Below are positions 1 to 8,974 of a stretch of DNA of 64,000 bases, one piece after another. Every line of letters starts with the position of its first letter. The first letter of the stretch is position 1. The notes beneath the pieces were generated by a model. That model saw nothing but the letters and a program-made list of their open reading frames with translations, ran no database searches and was not told where the DNA came from. This stretch comes from Ensifer adhaerens. Lineage in GTDB: Bacteria > Pseudomonadota > Alphaproteobacteria > Rhizobiales > Rhizobiaceae. The translations under genes and the position numbers were made by a program. The DNA is taken from the NCBI GenBank assembly GCA_900215285.1, contig OCMG01000004.1, positions 620,001 through 684,000 on the forward strand, given 5' to 3'.

Positions 1-679
1 CCGCCTCGGCGCTCGCTGCCCAAAAAGCAAGGGCCAGTCCTTCGCCGAAGACCGTGTCGACCTCATCCGCCTTGAGGGCCTTGAGCATGGACTGACGGTC
101 GTCAAAGAGCCGAGGGGTCAGGCTCGGGAAATAGGCCTTCAGCATGGCCTGGTGCGCCGTGTCCTTGACCACGCCGACCTTTCCGGCCGCCAGCTTCATC
201 GGCGTGACGGCCTCGCCCGCAGCCTTCTTCAACGAGAGAAAGCGGGCGGATAGCTGCAGATACGGCCGGGAGAAATCGAATTTCGTGCGCAGTTCCGGCG
301 TCACCGCAATTCCGGCAATCACGGCATCGCCCGAGCGGCTCTCCAGGGCTGTCTGGAGTTCAGCGAAAGGCAGAGCCTGGATCTGGCATTTTGCCGTCAC
401 CTCAAGCGTTTCGCAGAGCTCGCGGGCAAGGTCGACATTGAAGCCGGACAGCCTGCCTTCCGAATCCAGGAACTCGAAAGGGGGGAAGTCGAGCGTGGTC
501 AGAAAGCGAATGCGCGGCAAGGCACTGATGTCGGGCATGGCGCGATGTTCGCGCTTGTCGAAGGTCAAGAGTGGGCCCTGCTGGTCGGCCGCAGCCATCT
601 GAGCATGCATAGCCGGCAATAGAAACAGCAAAAAACCCATAATTCTTATGGATGCAGCGCCAATGCCGTTGGTTACCAT
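1..679 (-). CDS. Periplasmic amino-acid-type substrate-binding protein, C-terminus cut by window edge
   Basis: About 226 residues are visible; the gene runs off the left edge, so the C-terminus is missing. A hydrophobic N-terminal signal segment is followed by a family-3 solute-binding core with the pattern PPFEFLDSEGRLSGFNVDLA and, later, GDAVIAGIAVTPEL and FSRPY, as in ABC transporter ligand-binding proteins for polar amino acids. I start it at 679, because this start puts an Arg before the hydrophobic stretch; an in-frame ATG at 640 would give a shorter signal without a positive charge. It diverges from the glycosyltransferase at 743. No permease or ATPase is visible, so ligand and transporter partners are unknown. 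Confidence 0.8.
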   Translation of the reverse strand, partial: MVTNGIGAASIRIMGFLLFLLPAMHAQMAAADQQGPLLTFDKREHRAMPDISALPRIRFLTTLDFPPFEFLDSEGRLSGFNVDLARELCETLEVTAKCQIQALPFAELQTALESRSGDAVIAGIAVTPELRTKFDFSRPYLQLSARFLSLKKAAGEAVTPMKLAAGKVGVVKDTAHQAMLKAYFPSLTPRLFDDRQSMLKALKADEVDTVFGEGLALAFWAASAEA

Positions 680-742
680 GTGCTTAAAGTTCTCGATGTT
701 TCATAAATTTTCGATCGATGCCAACGACGGTTTATCAAAGTC

Positions 743-2794
743 ATGCGCGCCGGAGAATATTGGAATTCCGGAATTGTCGATAAATCCGCGACGCCGCAGC
801 CGGCGATCGCCGTATTTGAGTTCGCAGAGGCAGAGAGTGCTATCCCTGCGGACGAGATGCGGCTTTTCCTGGCCCTTGGCATCGGCAAACCGACGCTGGC
901 CGCTGCATTTGTGAAGGCGCGCCAGAACGGCACGACGATCGAACGCGAACTGATCGCCGAAGGCACGCTTGACCCGCACATCTTCTACGAAGCTCTGGCC
1001 GAGTTCCTGGGGCTGCCCTATCTGGCAGAGATCAATCCCGCCAACGTCTTCCTCACGGAAACGATCGATACGCAGCTTTCGAGCGGCCCGCTCCTGCGCC
1101 TGAGCCGCCCTTCGCTGCCCGCTGTGGTCGTGGTCGCTCCCGAAGCACGCCACGCGATCACATTGCGCCGCCGGCTTGATGCGGCTTGCGACATGCGCTC
1201 CGGCCTTGCAATTGCCGCTCCGCAAACCATTCGGGAGGCGGTCTGGCAGGCAAACAGCCGGGCGCGGGTCGAGACCGTCACCGGTCGGCTTTTTGGGGAC
1301 GCGCCGGCCTTCAGTGCACGGGTCGTGCTGTCGGGCTGGCAGGGCTACGCGCTCGGCGCCCTGTCCATCAGCTTTCCGCTCGCGGCCTTCGCCTGGCCAG
1401 AACCGGTGCTGCTTATGCTCCATATCGCACTGAGCGCGATTTATCTCCTCGCTATTGGCCTGAGGGCCGCCGCGCTCAAACTGGGCGCGCGGGACGCTGC
1501 GCGCCTGCCGACACTTCCGTCAGGCGCCGCCGAAGCGCCGCTGCCCGTCTACACGGTTCTGGTTGCGGCCTATCGGGAGGAAGAAATGGCCGAACAGATG
1601 ATTGCGGCCCTGAACCGGCTGGATTGGCCCAAGTCTCTGCTCGATATCAAGATCGTCTGCGAAGCGGATGATCAAGCGACGATCGCCGCAGTGCGGCGGC
1701 ACGCAAAGGGAGCACATTACGAAGTGGTCGAAGTGCCTGCGCAGGGACCGAGGACCAAGCCGAAGGCGCTCGATTATGCGTTGGCCGGCGCCCGCGGCGA
1801 GTATGTCGTTATCTTCGACGCCGAGGACAGGCCACATCCTCGTCAATTGCGCGAAGCCTATGCGCGTTTCCGCGAGGGGCCACAGTCGCTGGCCTGCCTG
1901 CAGGCGCCGCTCAACATTTCGAATGCCGCAGAAAGCCGGATTGCCGCGCTCTTTGCCCTTGAATATGCGGGACAATTTCGCAGCCTGCTGCCGCTTCTTG
2001 CGCGTCTTGGCTTGCCGATCCCACTGGGGGGAACCTCCAATCACTTCCGACGCACCGCGCTGCAGGCGGCAGGCGCCTGGGATCCGTTCAATGTGACGGA
2101 AGATGCAGACCTGGGCATCCGGCTGCATCGACTGGGATATCGTTGCGGCGTGCTGCGGCTGCCCACGCTGGAGGATGCTCCGACAGACTGGCCTGTCTGG
2201 AAGGCGCAGCGGTGCCGCTGGTTCAAGGGCTGGCTGCAGACGGTGCTGGTGCATTTTCGCGCGCCGTCACGTCTTCATGCGCAAATCGGCGTTGCCGGCC
2301 TGATCGCCCTGTTTCTCACGACCGGCGGCATGCTGTTTTCAGCGCTCGCACATCCTTTGCTCGCCCTTTTCATCCTGCGCTCCATCTGGCTCCTTGCCAG
2401 CGGAGCATGGCTGGCCGTCGGCCTGGCAGAACAGGTGCTATTCGGCATAGATGTGGCCAATATCATAGGCAGCTATTGTCTTTTTGCGCTTCTGGGGCGC
2501 AAGCCGATGAGCGAGGAGGAACGTGCTGCAGTCGGGCGCCCCTGGGCAAGTGTGCCGCTCTACTGGATGATGCTCTCGCTTGCCGCCTGGCAAGCCGTCA
2601 GGGAACTGTCGGTCAATCCGTTCCATTGGCGCAAGACACCGCACGCGCCGAGCAACCCGCCAACGCTCTCAGAAGAGGCCGGCCACCTGCGCCAGCAGAA
2701 GGAAGTTGAGGCAAAGGACAACCGCAGAGCCAACGGCACCGAGAATACGTATCGGGATGGGGTTCACATAGTGACCCATGATGCTCCGCCTTGA
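743..2794 (+). CDS. Membrane family-2 glycosyltransferase with N-terminal MshEN-like domain
   Basis: 683 residues. Residues about 35-110 resemble the MshEN/GspE N-terminal fold, which in other proteins binds c-di-GMP. A membrane hairpin lies near 192-240, then a GT2 catalytic domain with VAAYREE, the acidic motifs CEADD and FDAED, TEDADLG, and QRCRW, which fits the QxxRW signature of processive beta-glycosyltransferases. Several C-terminal membrane helices follow (about 505-630). It probably makes or exports an extracellular polysaccharide or glycolipid; the product is not readable from sequence. The last 126 bases overlap the 3' end of convergent mntH, and the tail after the last helix is polar and probably dispensable. 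The start at 743 lacks a strong ribosome-binding site. Confidence 0.8.
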   Translation: MRAGEYWNSGIVDKSATPQPAIAVFEFAEAESAIPADEMRLFLALGIGKPTLAAAFVKARQNGTTIERELIAEGTLDPHIFYEALAEFLGLPYLAEINPANVFLTETIDTQLSSGPLLRLSRPSLPAVVVVAPEARHAITLRRRLDAACDMRSGLAIAAPQTIREAVWQANSRARVETVTGRLFGDAPAFSARVVLSGWQGYALGALSISFPLAAFAWPEPVLLMLHIALSAIYLLAIGLRAAALKLGARDAARLPTLPSGAAEAPLPVYTVLVAAYREEEMAEQMIAALNRLDWPKSLLDIKIVCEADDQATIAAVRRHAKGAHYEVVEVPAQGPRTKPKALDYALAGARGEYVVIFDAEDRPHPRQLREAYARFREGPQSLACLQAPLNISNAAESRIAALFALEYAGQFRSLLPLLARLGLPIPLGGTSNHFRRTALQAAGAWDPFNVTEDADLGIRLHRLGYRCGVLRLPTLEDAPTDWPVWKAQRCRWFKGWLQTVLVHFRAPSRLHAQIGVAGLIALFLTTGGMLFSALAHPLLALFILRSIWLLASGAWLAVGLAEQVLFGIDVANIIGSYCLFALLGRKPMSEEERAAVGRPWASVPLYWMMLSLAAWQAVRELSVNPFHWRKTPHAPSNPPTLSEEAGHLRQQKEVEAKDNRRANGTENTYRDGVHIVTHDAPP

Positions 2795-3982
2795 GGTGAA
2801 ATGGAGCAGCGCGAGCATGGGAATTGGCAAGGCAATCGATAGGATGACCTGGCTCACCACCAGCGCCTTGGTCGAATCCACGCCCATGAGAACGACGGCG
2901 AAGGCAGGTACCATGGTGACAAGCCTTCGGATGAGAAGCGGAATGCGGAAACCGACAAAGCCCTGCATGATCACCTGACCTGCCATCGTCCCGACGACGG
3001 AGGACGACACGCCGGAGGCAATCAGCGAGACGAGGAAGAACGAGGCCGCCGCACCGCCGAGAAGGGGCGTCAGCGTGTGATAGGCCGTCTCGATCTCCGC
3101 AACTTCGGAATGGCCGAGATGGAAGGCTGCCGCTGCCATGATCACCATGGCCATGTTGACGAGGCCGGCAGCGGCGAGCGCGATCACAACCTCCCGATTG
3201 GAGAACCTGACCAGCATGCGCCGCTCGCGATCATCGGCCGGGCGAATGCGTCCCTGCGTGAGACCGGAATGCAGGAAGACGGCATGCGGCATGACGGTCG
3301 CGCCGACGATGCCGACGGCGATCATTAGAGCATTGGTGTCCGGGATTTTCGGCGAGACGAGACCCTTTGCCACGCTGCCCCATTCCACGGGCGCGATCAG
3401 CATCTCGACGAGATAGCAGAGGCTGATCACGGCAACGAAGGCCCCGATAAGGATTTCCATTCGGCGGAAGCCGCCCTGCTCCATGATGAGAATGACATAT
3501 GTGATGATGGCAGTGACGACCATGCCGGCCAGAAGCGGCATGCCGAAGATGAGCGAAAGGCCGATCGCGCCCCCGAGGAACTCCGCAAGATCCGTTGCCA
3601 TGGCGGCGATCTCGCTGATCACCCACATCACATAGACCATCGGCTTGGGATATTGCTCGCGGCACATCTCGGCGAGATTCATGCCCGTCACGATACCCAG
3701 TTTGGCCGATAGAGACTGGAATAGCATCGCGATCAGGTTCGCCGCCAGAAGAACCCATAGCAGCGCATAGCCGTAGCCTGCCCCCGCCTGAATGTTCGTC
3801 GCGAAATTGCCGGGGTCCATGTAGGCAATAGAGGCAATGACTGCCGGACCGAAGAAGGGCAGGAACGCACGCACCCCGCTCCTGCGGCCGGCCAGCGCAT
3901 CGCGCATCGCCTGCTCGTGCCGCGAGGCAATGGTGGAACCGCTCTCCAACTGCATTTCGTCGCGCAACATGCTTCTATCCAT
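2669..3982 (-). CDS. mntH: Nramp-family manganese/divalent metal transporter
   Basis: 437 residues with the Nramp signature DPGNFATN (near residue 56), the MPHAVFLHSG motif in helix 6, and about 11 membrane segments. It takes up Mn(II), possibly Fe(II), by proton symport across the inner membrane. The first ATG (3982) is only 5 bases from a perfect palindrome that I read as the MntR operator, so translation may start at one of the internal ATGs at 3970 or 3955. It diverges from mntR, the usual arrangement for feedback control by manganese. The 3' end overlaps the convergent glycosyltransferase tail by 126 bases. Confidence 0.93.
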   Translation of the reverse strand: MDRSMLRDEMQLESGSTIASRHEQAMRDALAGRRSGVRAFLPFFGPAVIASIAYMDPGNFATNIQAGAGYGYALLWVLLAANLIAMLFQSLSAKLGIVTGMNLAEMCREQYPKPMVYVMWVISEIAAMATDLAEFLGGAIGLSLIFGMPLLAGMVVTAIITYVILIMEQGGFRRMEILIGAFVAVISLCYLVEMLIAPVEWGSVAKGLVSPKIPDTNALMIAVGIVGATVMPHAVFLHSGLTQGRIRPADDRERRMLVRFSNREVVIALAAAGLVNMAMVIMAAAAFHLGHSEVAEIETAYHTLTPLLGGAAASFFLVSLIASGVSSSVVGTMAGQVIMQGFVGFRIPLLIRRLVTMVPAFAVVLMGVDSTKALVVSQVILSIALPIPMLALLHFTSRRSIMGHYVNPIPIRILGAVGSAVVLCLNFLLLAQVAGLF

Positions 3983-3987
3983 CTAAT

Positions 3988-4005
3988 TTATAGCACATGC
4001 TATAA
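3988..4005. promoter_or_regulatory. MntR-type operator between mntH and mntR
   Basis: A perfect inverted repeat TTATAGCA-CA-TGCTATAA lies in the AT-rich gap between the divergent metal transporter and the DtxR/MntR-family regulator. Its position, abutting the mntH start, fits a manganese-dependent repressor site. Assignment to MntR is inferred from location. Confidence 0.7.
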
Positions 4006-4124
4006 TAATTAGCTTATGACAAGTCCCTGTCAATAAGGTCGACGTACAAAATTTTCGCTTGCCGCCGGGCCGCAACGCGTTCAGAAAGCCGGGGAAGCCG
4101 GGCGTGAAAATGACAGGCGGGGGC

Positions 4125-4583
4125 ATGGCAAAACGGAAGTCGACAGGCGCGGAAGACGCATTGGCAGCGCCCGGAACGCGGGCAGCCGCCTTTCAGCAAG
4201 CGCGCGATGCGAGACGATCGGAGCTTCTGGAAGATTACGTCGAGCTGATTGACGATCTTGTGCGCGCCACCGGCGAGGCAAGGCAGGTTGATATCGCGGC
4301 CTATCTCGGCGTCGCGCAGCCCACGGTCGCGCGGATGCTCAATCGTCTCTCGGATGCCGGCCTCATCGAAAAGCGGCCCTATCGTGGCATCTTCCTCAGC
4401 GAAGCGGGCATGAAGCTCGCCGAGGAAGGTCGCGAGCGGCATGCGATTGTCGAAACCTTTTTGATCGATATTGGCATCGATCCCGAGATCGCAAGCTGCG
4501 ACGCGGAGGGCATCGAGCATCATGTCAGCCGCGAAACCCTTGCCGCCTTCAAGGCCTATTCGACCGCGAAGCGCGAGAAATAA
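4125..4583 (+). CDS. mntR: Manganese-responsive DtxR/MntR-family repressor
   Basis: About 152 residues from the ATG at 4125 (an ATG at 4110 and a TTG further upstream are in frame). The N-terminal winged helix (YVELIDDLV ... [23 protein letters not shown]) is followed by a dimerisation helix carrying candidate metal ligands in RHAIVETFL and [11 protein letters not shown], matching the His/Glu set of MntR. It lacks the SH3-like third domain of DtxR, as MntR does. It is expected to repress mntH when Mn(II) is plentiful by binding the palindrome at 3988-4005. GC-rich sequence directly before 4125 and 4110 makes the exact start uncertain. Confidence 0.88.
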   Translation: MAKRKSTGAEDALAAPGTRAAAFQQARDARRSELLEDYVELIDDLVRATGEARQVDIAAYLGVAQPTVARMLNRLSDAGLIEKRPYRGIFLSEAGMKLAEEGRERHAIVETFLIDIGIDPEIASCDAEGIEHHVSRETLAAFKAYSTAKREK

Positions 4584-4603
4584 TCCATAATATCGGGAAA
4601 AGC

Positions 4604-4677
4604 TGGAGCGGGTGAAGGGAATCGAACCCTCGTATTCAGCTTGGGAAGCTGCTGCTCTACCATTGAGCTACACCCGC
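4604..4677 (-). tRNA. tRNA-Gly (anticodon CCC)
   Basis: Full cloverleaf on the minus strand: acceptor GCGGGTG pairing with CACCCGC, D-arm GCTC/GAGC, anticodon loop TTCCCAA (CCC, reads GGG codons), T-arm loop TTCGATT, and an encoded CCA end at 4604-4606. The outermost anticodon-stem pair is a G-A mismatch. It sits between mntR and lovR. Confidence 0.95.
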
Positions 4678-4870
4678 GCTGCGACCGTCTGGTCACGCCC
4701 GCACAAATCCAACACTCGGGCCGCTTTGTCAAGCGACAGCACGAGACACGCCGTGCTGACCACATCATGAGGGCCTGTGCTTGGAGCAGCTCTCGCCGGG
4801 CAGTCTTCCGCGCTGACGTCGTGGCGAACTACCCCTCCGGCTCTCCGATTCCGGCGTGCCACAGGTCGTG

Positions 4871-5293
4871 TTATGCTTTCCTGTCCGAGGGCACCGAGGG
4901 CGGAAGGGCAAGACCGGGCGGAGGCTCCGCCGGAGAAATGCCCCTTATCAGGCCATCGATATAGGAAAGAGCGTTTTGCAGGCCGTTCATGGTATAGGGC
5001 TTCTCGATGACACCCAGAGCGCCTGCAAAGTCTTCCGGAATACGCCTGACATTGCCGGTCACGAAAACGAACGGGATATGGCTCTTCGAAAGATAGTAGC
5101 CGACGTCCACGCCCCGGGGACCGTCGATCAGATGGATATCGACAAAGGCGAAATCGGGCTTGTCGCGGTCTATCACCTCAAGGGCAGCCTTGTAGGACGG
5201 CGCCTGCGCCACGACCTCGTGACCCGCAGCCTCGATTTCATATTCCAGTTCCAGCGCCAGCAGCGCCTCGTCCTCGACGATCAAGATGCGCAA
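4871..5293 (-). CDS. lovR: Single-domain response regulator of the LOV kinase
   Basis: 140 residues: a CheY-like receiver with the acidic pair VEDE, phosphoacceptor Asp in FVDIHL (about residue 51) and the conserved Lys in EKPY; there is no output domain. The start is a TTG at 5293, two bases after the kinase stop codon, with the kinase's last codons supplying the ribosome-binding site (GAGGGA), so translation is coupled. In Caulobacter and Brucella a LOV kinase is paired with a small receiver protein, LovR, that damps the general stress response; adjacency and architecture support the same role here. Confidence 0.85.
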   Translation of the reverse strand: MRILIVEDEALLALELEYEIEAAGHEVVAQAPSYKAALEVIDRDKPDFAFVDIHLIDGPRGVDVGYYLSKSHIPFVFVTGNVRRIPEDFAGALGVIEKPYTMNGLQNALSYIDGLIRGISPAEPPPGLALPPSVPSDRKA

Positions 5294-5295
5294 AG

Positions 5296-6414
5296 CTATT
5301 CCCTCTTCTCGCTGACGGGCAGAGTGACACAAACGTCCGTCCGATGCCCTTCAACATTGCGTTCGATTTTGGCGCCGACCTGACGGGCGCAGGTCTCGAG
5401 CATGACCTGGCCGAAAGCATCATCTTCCGGATCGACGACCACCGGTGAAACGGTGTCGACCACCCTGATCAGGAAATGTCCGTTAAGCCTGCGCACCTCC
5501 AAGTGAATTTCGCCGCCGCCATCGGCAAGTCCACGGCGAAATGCGTCGCCAACCAGTTCATTCATGATCAGGGCGAGCGGCGAGGCTTTCTCGGCCGAGA
5601 CGTGGACAGGGTGCAGGTCGGTCGTGAAGCGGATATCGGGACGCCTGAGAGAGCCGACCAGATCGAGCACGAGTTCATTGGCAAAGTCGGCAACATCAAA
5701 CCGCGTGACGTCATCGGCGGTGAAAAGCTTGCGCTGAACCGTGCTCAGCGCCTCCACACGGCTGAGCACCGAGCGCAGCGTCTTGCGCACGACATCGTTG
5801 TTCGACATGCGCGCCTGGAGCTTGGTAATCGAGGCAATGGTCAGAAGATTGTTCTTCACGCGATGGTCTACCTCGTGCACCAGCAGAGTCTGCGCCTTGA
5901 GAGAATCCGTCAGTTCCTTTGTTCGCTCGGCCACAGCTTCCTCGGCGAAATGCCGGGCATGGGCCAATTCCGCTTCGCGACTTTTCACGTTGGAAAAGTC
6001 GAGCTGGGAAGCGAAGAAAAAGATGACGTTGCCCGCCTTGTCGCGAACGGGGCTGATGAACAGGGCGTTCCAGAAACTGGCGCCATCCTTCCGGTAATTC
6101 AGGATGTCGACGGATACATCTTCCTCTGCGGCGATGGCTTCGCGAATCTTGGTGACCGACGCGGGGTCCGTTTCCGGCCCCTGGAGAAATCGGCAGTTGC
6201 GACCGATGAGTTCGCTCACCGCGTAGCCGGTCAGCCGCGAGAACGCGTTGTTACAGAAGATAATCGGATTGTCGTCCTGGCGTGGATCGGTAATCAACAT
6301 CGGCATACGCGTCGCCTTGAAGGCCGCCGCGAAAGGATCGTCATACTCATGCGCTGCGAGCAAACGATCGCCCGCATCTCTGGCCTCCTGCCTGGAGGTT
6401 GGGTCGTTGCTCAT
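5296..6414 (-). CDS. lovK: LOV-domain (blue-light) sensor histidine kinase
   Basis: 372 residues from the ATG at 6414 (ribosome-binding site AGGGA); an upstream in-frame start at 6432 is less likely. A PAS/LOV domain (about 30-145) contains [10 protein letters not shown], whose Cys (about 74) forms the flavin adduct, plus NYRKDG and the Gln of ASQLD. Then come a linker helix and a HisKA_2-type dimerisation box (VDHRVKNN, His about 184). The ATP-binding domain is unusual: NELV is kept, but the second Asn of the N box, the DxGxG motif (reads DTVSP) and the GLGL motif (reads FGQVML) are lost. It forms an operon with lovR. Light sensing is well supported; kinase activity is doubtful. Confidence 0.88.
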   Translation of the reverse strand: MSNDPTSRQEARDAGDRLLAAHEYDDPFAAAFKATRMPMLITDPRQDDNPIIFCNNAFSRLTGYAVSELIGRNCRFLQGPETDPASVTKIREAIAAEEDVSVDILNYRKDGASFWNALFISPVRDKAGNVIFFFASQLDFSNVKSREAELAHARHFAEEAVAERTKELTDSLKAQTLLVHEVDHRVKNNLLTIASITKLQARMSNNDVVRKTLRSVLSRVEALSTVQRKLFTADDVTRFDVADFANELVLDLVGSLRRPDIRFTTDLHPVHVSAEKASPLALIMNELVGDAFRRGLADGGGEIHLEVRRLNGHFLIRVVDTVSPVVVDPEDDAFGQVMLETCARQVGAKIERNVEGHRTDVCVTLPVSEKRE

Positions 6415-6440
6415 GCTTTGTCCCTGGCCCACCGCACCTT

Positions 6441-6465
6441 AATGAGGCGGCCCGCCAGAAGTTCC
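6441..6465 (-). promoter_or_regulatory. EcfG-type promoter of lovK-lovR
   Basis: On the minus strand: GGAAC, 16 bases, CATT. This matches the alphaproteobacterial general-stress sigma factor consensus GGAAC-N16/17-CGTT at 8 of 9 positions, and its -10 lies 27 bases before the lovK ATG. LOV kinase genes are under this sigma factor in related bacteria. Confidence 0.6.
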
Positions 6466-7087
6466 GCTTCCCCACCCTTTTTCTTTCGATTCTGCGTCGA
6501 CATATCCGAGCCCCTCCCCCGACCGCATTCGGGATTCCCTTGCGGCCCGTGCCACGGCGCTTCTTTCGCGGACACCAGAGCGGCAGCGTCGACGGCGAAT
6601 TGTGTTTGCGGTCGTTCACGACCGATCATTATCAAAATATCAGTCAGAAAAAGCCCGATGAATCCATTCACAGATTGGGCCAATAATGATCAAAATTCAT
6701 CTTTAAAGAATTTTTACTTTCAAAAACAACATAAATATTGAATAATAATTCCATAATCGATATTAATTTCATCAAATTCCGCGCGTAAAACTCGCGAAAA
6801 CGCCGTAATTTCAGTAATTATAATTTTAACCATCAGTTAAATATCTGCCAAATCAGTATTTTCATTCATAGCTAATATAAAATTACCGGAACTTTTGCAT
6901 GTCGCGTGCTCAGCTTCCGGCCAACCCAAAGCAAGGTTTAGCAGAGTGTCCTGAATCTATCCGCCAGACTTCATCAAAAGGATCTCCAGATTTACATTGC
7001 ATTTTCGTGAAATCCACCTTTATAAGGCCGTCCTCGAAGGTTCTTAACGATCATCAACTTCCCAAGCCCCGGAACCGGCCGACCACC
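6466..7087. other. Long intergenic region with an AT-rich block
   Basis: No gene is evident between lovK and the diguanylate cyclase. About 6650-6890 is strikingly AT-rich compared with the GC-rich surroundings, with runs such as AATAATAATT and TATAATTTTAA. It probably contains the cyclase promoter and may be bound by an AT-preferring silencer such as MucR/Ros; no specific operator is recognised. The stretch 6899-7087 is open in the cyclase frame but looks non-coding. Confidence 0.5.
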
Positions 7088-8275
7088 ATGGCCAACGCGA
7101 CCTATCTCTTCGCCGTGAATTTCTCTATCGGATTGGCTTTCTCGCTCGCATTCATCGGCATTGCGCGCTCGCAACGCGTGACGATGGGCTACTGGTGCGC
7201 TGCGGGTTTCCTTCTCGCCTCCTCCACGGTGGGAATCGAAGCACTGGCACCGCAGACGACCATGCCGGCGCTCATTTCCTTTCTCTCGTTTTCGTGCCTG
7301 TTGACAGCGCTGACGCTCGTCACCGCCGGCCTGCTGATCAATTTTACGACTTGGTCGCTCTGGCCCCTGTTCGGGCTCTACCTGTCCTTCGAGGCGGCGT
7401 TTCCGCTGCTTGTGGCCGACGCGGTTCGAGATTCCGCGTTTCATGCATTTGCCTATCAGACACCTTTTGCCGCGATGACCGCCCTCGCGGGGGCTGCACT
7501 TCTATCCGGCAAGAGAACGCGAAGGACGGCCAGTGAGCGTTTGCTGATGATGGTGGCGTTCTTCACCTCGGCACAGTTCATGTTAAAGGCGTTTCTGGCA
7601 CATGCGATCGGAACCGGCGGCAGCGTGCAGACCTATGTCTTCAGCAACTACGCCCAATACTCGCAGACCATCTCCGCCATCCTCTCCATCTTGCTGGGCG
7701 TCAGTCTGATGATGGTGGTGATGGAGGAAAGCAATTCCCGAACGCGGCATACCCTGTTGCGCGACCATCTTTCCGGCCTATGGACCCGACGGGCATTTTT
7801 TGAGCAGAGCGAGGCCGTTCTGAAGCGCAAGACCGTGACCGATACGCCGGTGATGATTCTGTGCGATCTCGATCATTTCAAAAAGATCAACGATACGTTT
7901 GGCCATGCGGTCGGCGACGAGGTCATCCGCGTGTTCGCAGCCTGCCTTGAGGCGGCGGGAGGCGACGTCTGTGGACGGTTGGGGGGCGAGGAGTTCGCGA
8001 GCCTGACGTTGAACAGCAATGCCTCGATGGCGCAGTTTCACGTCGAGGCTGTTCGTGCACGACTGCGCAATGCAGAGTTCCTACACCCGGGACTGCGACC
8101 GACGGCGAGCTTCGGCATTGCCCTGATGGCCCCGCAGGAAAGCCTCGCCGACGCGATCGGACGGGCGGACGTGGCGCTCTACGAAGCGAAGGCCCGCGGC
8201 CGCAACACCTTTGTCTTTTCCCGCCCCGACAAGGATGTCGCCTCCATCCTGCGCGAGGCGCTACTGCGGCGGTGA
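7088..8275 (+). CDS. Membrane-anchored diguanylate cyclase (GGDEF)
   Basis: 395 residues from the ATG at 7088. Six or seven hydrophobic helices occupy residues 1-215, with no recognised ligand domain. The GGDEF domain follows (about 225-390): RDHLSGLWTRRAFF, CDLDHFKKINDTFGHAVGDEV and the active-site loop GGEEF. The residues where the inhibitory RxxD site would sit read AGGD, so product inhibition is probably weak. It makes c-di-GMP from GTP and is predicted active. The gene stands alone behind a long AT-rich leader, so transcription may be silenced under some conditions. Confidence 0.88.
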   Translation: MANATYLFAVNFSIGLAFSLAFIGIARSQRVTMGYWCAAGFLLASSTVGIEALAPQTTMPALISFLSFSCLLTALTLVTAGLLINFTTWSLWPLFGLYLSFEAAFPLLVADAVRDSAFHAFAYQTPFAAMTALAGAALLSGKRTRRTASERLLMMVAFFTSAQFMLKAFLAHAIGTGGSVQTYVFSNYAQYSQTISAILSILLGVSLMMVVMEESNSRTRHTLLRDHLSGLWTRRAFFEQSEAVLKRKTVTDTPVMILCDLDHFKKINDTFGHAVGDEVIRVFAACLEAAGGDVCGRLGGEEFASLTLNSNASMAQFHVEAVRARLRNAEFLHPGLRPTASFGIALMAPQESLADAIGRADVALYEAKARGRNTFVFSRPDKDVASILREALLRR

Positions 8276-8411
8276 GACGGGAGAACGCCTCGCGGCACAC
8301 TCGCTTCCTACAGCCAAACGACCAGCGCTGCAGGGTCTTCACTTGCGAGCGAGACTGATCATTAAAGGCGCAGGCTGGAGCCCGCGCCGTTTCCGTCGGC
8401 GTCTTCGGCCA

Positions 8412-8807
8412 TCAGGCCTGAAGCGGGTCTTCGCCGAAGCGGTTCGGACCAATCGTGCCCTTCAGCAAATATGCTTCGATGAGAAACCAGATCGGCCCGA
8501 TCAGCGGGATCAGCTGGATCAGGATGAACCAGCCGGACCTTTCACGGTCATGCGCGCGCTTCACAGCTACGGCAAGACCGGACCAGATGGCGAACACCAG
8601 ATAGGCCGCACCCACCACGAAATAGGGAATTGATGCCGAACCTTCGACATGGAAGGTGCCGTCTTCACCGATCGTGCCCGGAAAGACGTTCCAGAGGATG
8701 GAGAAGACCAGGCCAACAAGGCCTGCGGCGACCAAATGGATCAAAAATGCGAACCATATCTTCTTGCGGTTGATACGGCCCTGGAATGCGAAAAGAAGCT
8801 CTTTCAT
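8412..8807 (-). CDS. DUF805 small inner-membrane protein
   Basis: 131 residues with the DUF805 layout: an N-terminal FQGRINRKKIWFA motif, four membrane segments and the conserved VKRAHDRERSGW loop before the last two helices. Members of this family are common inner-membrane proteins of unknown function. It is convergent with the diguanylate cyclase and divergent from nothing close; no partner gene is apparent. Confidence 0.85.
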   Translation of the reverse strand: MKELLFAFQGRINRKKIWFAFLIHLVAAGLVGLVFSILWNVFPGTIGEDGTFHVEGSASIPYFVVGAAYLVFAIWSGLAVAVKRAHDRERSGWFILIQLIPLIGPIWFLIEAYLLKGTIGPNRFGEDPLQA

Positions 8808-8974
8808 AATACCCTCATGCTGAAAAAGTCTTCAAATCCCTAATTCAGAACAGTCGATTGTCAACGAACCGACGACAATCATCTCAGAAATGTTCAAGGA
8901 TGGCCCAGATTGGGTTCATCCGTGGCACCCTCCGTTGCGGGTAAGAGCAGATGGTGCTTCCGTATTCGCTGCGT

